Shown here piece after piece: positions 50,105 through 52,262 of a stretch of 52,262 nt of DNA. Origin of the DNA: Flammeovirga sp. OC4 (GTDB lineage Bacteria > Bacteroidota > Bacteroidia > Cytophagales > Flammeovirgaceae). The notes beneath the pieces were generated by a model. It worked only from the letters and a program-made list of their open reading frames with translations. It ran no database searches and had not been told where the DNA came from. Both the position numbers and the translations under genes were made by a program. The stretch is from NCBI RefSeq assembly GCF_000812565.1, contig NZ_JTAM01000062.1:1-52262 (forward strand), in the 5' to 3' direction. How positions within the stretch are numbered: position 1 is the first letter of the stretch; each line of letters begins with the position of its first letter.

Positions 50105-51226
50105 ATGGGAATACAATGTAAGGCCGCAATTGGTCATGGGCAAGGAACGTTTACTATCGAAAATATTGAAGTGGGAGAACCACAAGATGATGAGGTGATC
50201 GTAAAAATTTTGGCGGCATCACTTTGTCATACAGATCATGATTCTTTACACTGGGGAAAAGACATTATCTTAGGACATGAAGGTGCTGGTATTATTGTAC
50301 AGACAGGTCCTGCTGTTACAAAATTTAAGAAAGGTGACTCAGTGATATTAAATTGGGCAACGCCTTGTATGAAATGTGATCAATGCCAAGATGGGAATCA
50401 ACATATTTGTGATACTAATTCTCCGGTTGTCGCTGGAGGAAATGGACATACTCCAGGTCACTCTCACCTAGAAGGAAACCTTTGGAAAGGTCAGCCGATC
50501 GAAAGATCTTTTAACCTTGGTACTTTTTCAGAATATACTTTAGTGAAAGAATCTGCATGTGTCAAAATGGATAAAGATATTCCAATGGCCTCTGCAAGTT
50601 TGATTAGTTGTGGTGTGATGACAGGATATGGTTCTGTGGTCAATGCAACTGATATTTCTGCGGGTGATACGGCTGTAGTTTTGGGCACAGGTGGTGTTGG
50701 TTTGAACGCGATCCAAGGTGCAAAAGTCTCCGGTGCTGAAAAAATCATTGCAATTGATATCAATACTGAACGTTTACAAATGGCGTTACAGTTTGGGGCA
50801 ACTCATACAATTTTAGCCGATAAAGAAGATAAAGGGCTTTTAAAAGCGGCACAAAAAGTAAAGGAAATGACAGGCGGAAGAGGTGCTGACTATGCTTTTG
50901 AATGTACGGCTATTCCTGCTTTAGGGGCGGCTCCTTTAGCGATGGTGAGAAATGCGGGTACTGCGGTTCAAGTCAGTGGTATTGAGCAAGAAGTATTGAT
51001 TGATATGAGTCTTTTTGAATGGGATAAAATCTACATCAATCCATTGTATGGAAAATGCCGTCCTGAGGTGGACTTCCCTAAAATCGTAAACCTTTATAAA
51101 AAGGGAGATTTATTGCTTGATGAAATGGTGACAAGAACCTACCCTCTTGAAAATCTGGAGCAAGCGTTTGATGATATGTTGAAAGGTAGAAATGCAAAAG
51201 GTGTAATTATTTTCGATCATGAGTAA
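50105..51226 (+). CDS. Zinc-dependent class III-type alcohol (formaldehyde) dehydrogenase
   Basis: The ATG at 50105 (373 residues) matches the normal N terminus of the family; the in-frame ATG at 50057 adds 16 residues that do not. Catalytic zinc ligands are Cys41 and His58 (GHEGAG); a third Cys lies in SLISCGVMTGYG. The structural zinc loop has Cys88, 91, 94 and 102. The NAD site is VVLGTGGVGLNAI. It would oxidise S-hydroxymethyl-thiol, formed from formaldehyde and a low-molecular-weight thiol, to S-formyl-thiol. The thiol is not certain: many Bacteroidota use bacillithiol, not glutathione. It overlaps the esterase gene by 8 bp. Confidence 0.85.
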   Translation: MGIQCKAAIGHGQGTFTIENIEVGEPQDDEVIVKILAASLCHTDHDSLHWGKDIILGHEGAGIIVQTGPAVTKFKKGDSVILNWATPCMKCDQCQDGNQHICDTNSPVVAGGNGHTPGHSHLEGNLWKGQPIERSFNLGTFSEYTLVKESACVKMDKDIPMASASLISCGVMTGYGSVVNATDISAGDTAVVLGTGGVGLNAIQGAKVSGAEKIIAIDINTERLQMALQFGATHTILADKEDKGLLKAAQKVKEMTGGRGADYAFECTAIPALGAAPLAMVRNAGTAVQVSGIEQEVLIDMSLFEWDKIYINPLYGKCRPEVDFPKIVNLYKKGDLLLDEMVTRTYPLENLEQAFDDMLKGRNAKGVIIFDHE

Positions 51227-52034
51227 ATCAAAATTCAGAACTACAGAATTGTCCAATCCTAAATTTGAGATGGACGGACTTCGTTTTATCACTGTAAAAA
51301 CGAACAACCTCAAAGGAAGAGGTGATATTTGTGTTTTTGTTCCAGAAGGAGAGCACAAAGACCTTCCCATTGTCACCTTACTTCATGGTGTATATGGAAG
51401 TGCTTGGATTTGGGCTATGATGGGTGGTGCACATGTAACGGCCAATAGATTGATCAAAGAAGGAAAAATTAAACCTGTTATTTTGGCTATGCCTTCTGAT
51501 GGATTATGGGGTGATGGATCAGCTTATAATGATCATCATGGCTATAGTTTTGAGAAGTGGATTGCTGAAGATGTTCCTCAAGCCGTAAGAGAAAATATAC
51601 CTCAAACAAGTGAGACTTCTCCCCTGTTCATTTCAGGTCTGTCTATGGGTGGTTTTGGTGCATTAAGAATCGGTGCTAAATATGGACACCTTTATGACGG
51701 GGTCAGTGGACATAGTTCAATTACAGAAATCCAACAAATGGAATTGTTTGTTGAAGAAAAACTAGAATCTTACGCTCAAGAAAACCGTCAGGATGAGGAT
51801 GTATTAACCGCCGTTCTTCAGCATAAAGAAACCTTACCTCCTTTCCGATTTGACTGTGGAAACACTGATGAATTGATCACTTTCAACCGTGTTTTACACC
51901 AACAACTCAATGAAAATAATATTGAGCATGTTTACGAAGAATTTGAAGGTGGACATCAATGGGAATACTGGTATGAGCATTTAGAAGACACTTTGTTGTT
52001 CTTTGATAAAGTAGAAAAAACGGTCAATAAGTAG
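51219..52034 (+). CDS. S-formylthiol (S-formylglutathione) hydrolase-like esterase
   Basis: A 271-residue alpha/beta-hydrolase of the esterase D/FrmB type. The nucleophile motif is GLSMGGFGALR, with the oxyanion-hole region VTLLHGVYGSAWIW, a likely acidic residue in FDCGNTDELI and a likely catalytic His in EGGHQWEYW. It would hydrolyse the S-formyl product of the dehydrogenase to formate. The 8-bp overlap with the dehydrogenase gene supports a two-step pathway. General carboxylesterase activity is an alternative. Confidence 0.85.
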   Translation: MSKSKFRTTELSNPKFEMDGLRFITVKTNNLKGRGDICVFVPEGEHKDLPIVTLLHGVYGSAWIWAMMGGAHVTANRLIKEGKIKPVILAMPSDGLWGDGSAYNDHHGYSFEKWIAEDVPQAVRENIPQTSETSPLFISGLSMGGFGALRIGAKYGHLYDGVSGHSSITEIQQMELFVEEKLESYAQENRQDEDVLTAVLQHKETLPPFRFDCGNTDELITFNRVLHQQLNENNIEHVYEEFEGGHQWEYWYEHLEDTLLFFDKVEKTVNK

Positions 52035-52146
52035 CGAGTCTTTACGCTCTCGATTATTTTTAAATAAATTAGTATTACAGTGTAAACTAAGTTTTCGAAT
52101 TTAAAGTATTTAGAAATCAGGAGATTTCTGATGATATTTAGGACAC

Positions 52147-52172
52147 GAATGACGCTAACGCTTAACATTCGC
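52147..52172. repeat. Palindromic repeat related to the FNR-rnfB element
   Basis: CGAATG ... CATTCG with the inner GACGCTAACGCTTAA is closely related to the arms of the element at 36354-36542. It lies downstream of the esterase gene. Confidence 0.5.
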
Positions 52173-52208
52173 GCCAGTGAGCTTTCTACCATTTTAGTTT
52201 GGAAGTAG

Positions 52209-52255
52209 TCCCCGGCCTTGAAGGGAAAAGCGTTAAGAATTTCATGGAATGAGCC
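52209..52255. repeat. Inverted copy of the 1920-1967 dispersed repeat
   Basis: Read on the minus strand this matches 1920-1967 with few differences (GGCTCATTCCATGAAATTCT, then CTTTTCCCTTCAAGGCC). It continues past the window edge. Confidence 0.7.
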
Positions 52256-52262
52256 TTTAAAA

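Overview
The window looks like chromosome of a marine, polysaccharide-degrading member of the Bacteroidota, most likely close to Flammeovirga; the genus is inferred from overall character, not from a search. Pointers are the AT-rich sequence, a SusC/SusD pair, a hybrid two-component regulator (HTCS), a C-terminal type IX secretion sorting domain on an endoglycanase, FGly-type sulfatases, and a nearly complete lack of Shine-Dalgarno sequences. No tRNA, rRNA, insertion sequence or CRISPR array was seen.

Positions 1-23730 form a polysaccharide utilization locus (PUL) that looks directed at a sulfated red-algal galactan (agar/porphyran type). Nearly all of it is on the minus strand: AraC regulator, sulfatase, secreted GH16 agarase/porphyranase-like enzyme, GH2 beta-galactosidase, terminator, SusC, SusD, surface glycan-binding lipoprotein, terminator, a double NPCBM protein and an SGNH/SASA-type esterase. 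It is controlled by a large HTCS, which is divergent from a GH16-like lipoprotein whose catalytic motif is degenerate. Three small housekeeping or unknown genes follow (23749-25208).

Positions 26080-37520 form a plus-strand ferredoxin-metabolism operon: an unusually long pyruvate:ferredoxin oxidoreductase with extra insertions and a fused C-terminal ferredoxin, then rnfC, D, G, E, A, a tiny membrane-anchored four-cysteine protein resembling NqrM, a plant-type ferredoxin-NADP+ reductase, a large RNA hairpin and rnfB. Pyruvate oxidation is thus placed beside both an ion-pumping ferredoxin:NAD+ oxidoreductase and an NADPH-forming branch. After its terminator come two overlapping paralogous 7TM sensor-kinase genes, the second of which has lost its phosphoacceptor histidine and ATP-binding boxes.

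Positions 41438-52034 return to galactan metabolism. A cytochrome P450, [2Fe-2S] ferredoxin and ferredoxin reductase operon matches the system that oxidatively demethylates 6-O-methyl-D-galactose from porphyran. About 6 kb further on, a zinc alcohol dehydrogenase and an S-formylthiol hydrolase-like esterase can remove the formaldehyde this releases. A second sulfatase, a metallophosphoesterase, another AraC regulator and a decayed remnant of an AraC gene lie between. A 26-27 bp motif plus a second half-site 22 bp away is shared by the upstream regions of susC and the P450 gene at nearly the same distance, suggesting co-regulation of two blocks 34 kb apart. Intergenic regions carry several families of palindromic (REP-like) and dispersed repeats.
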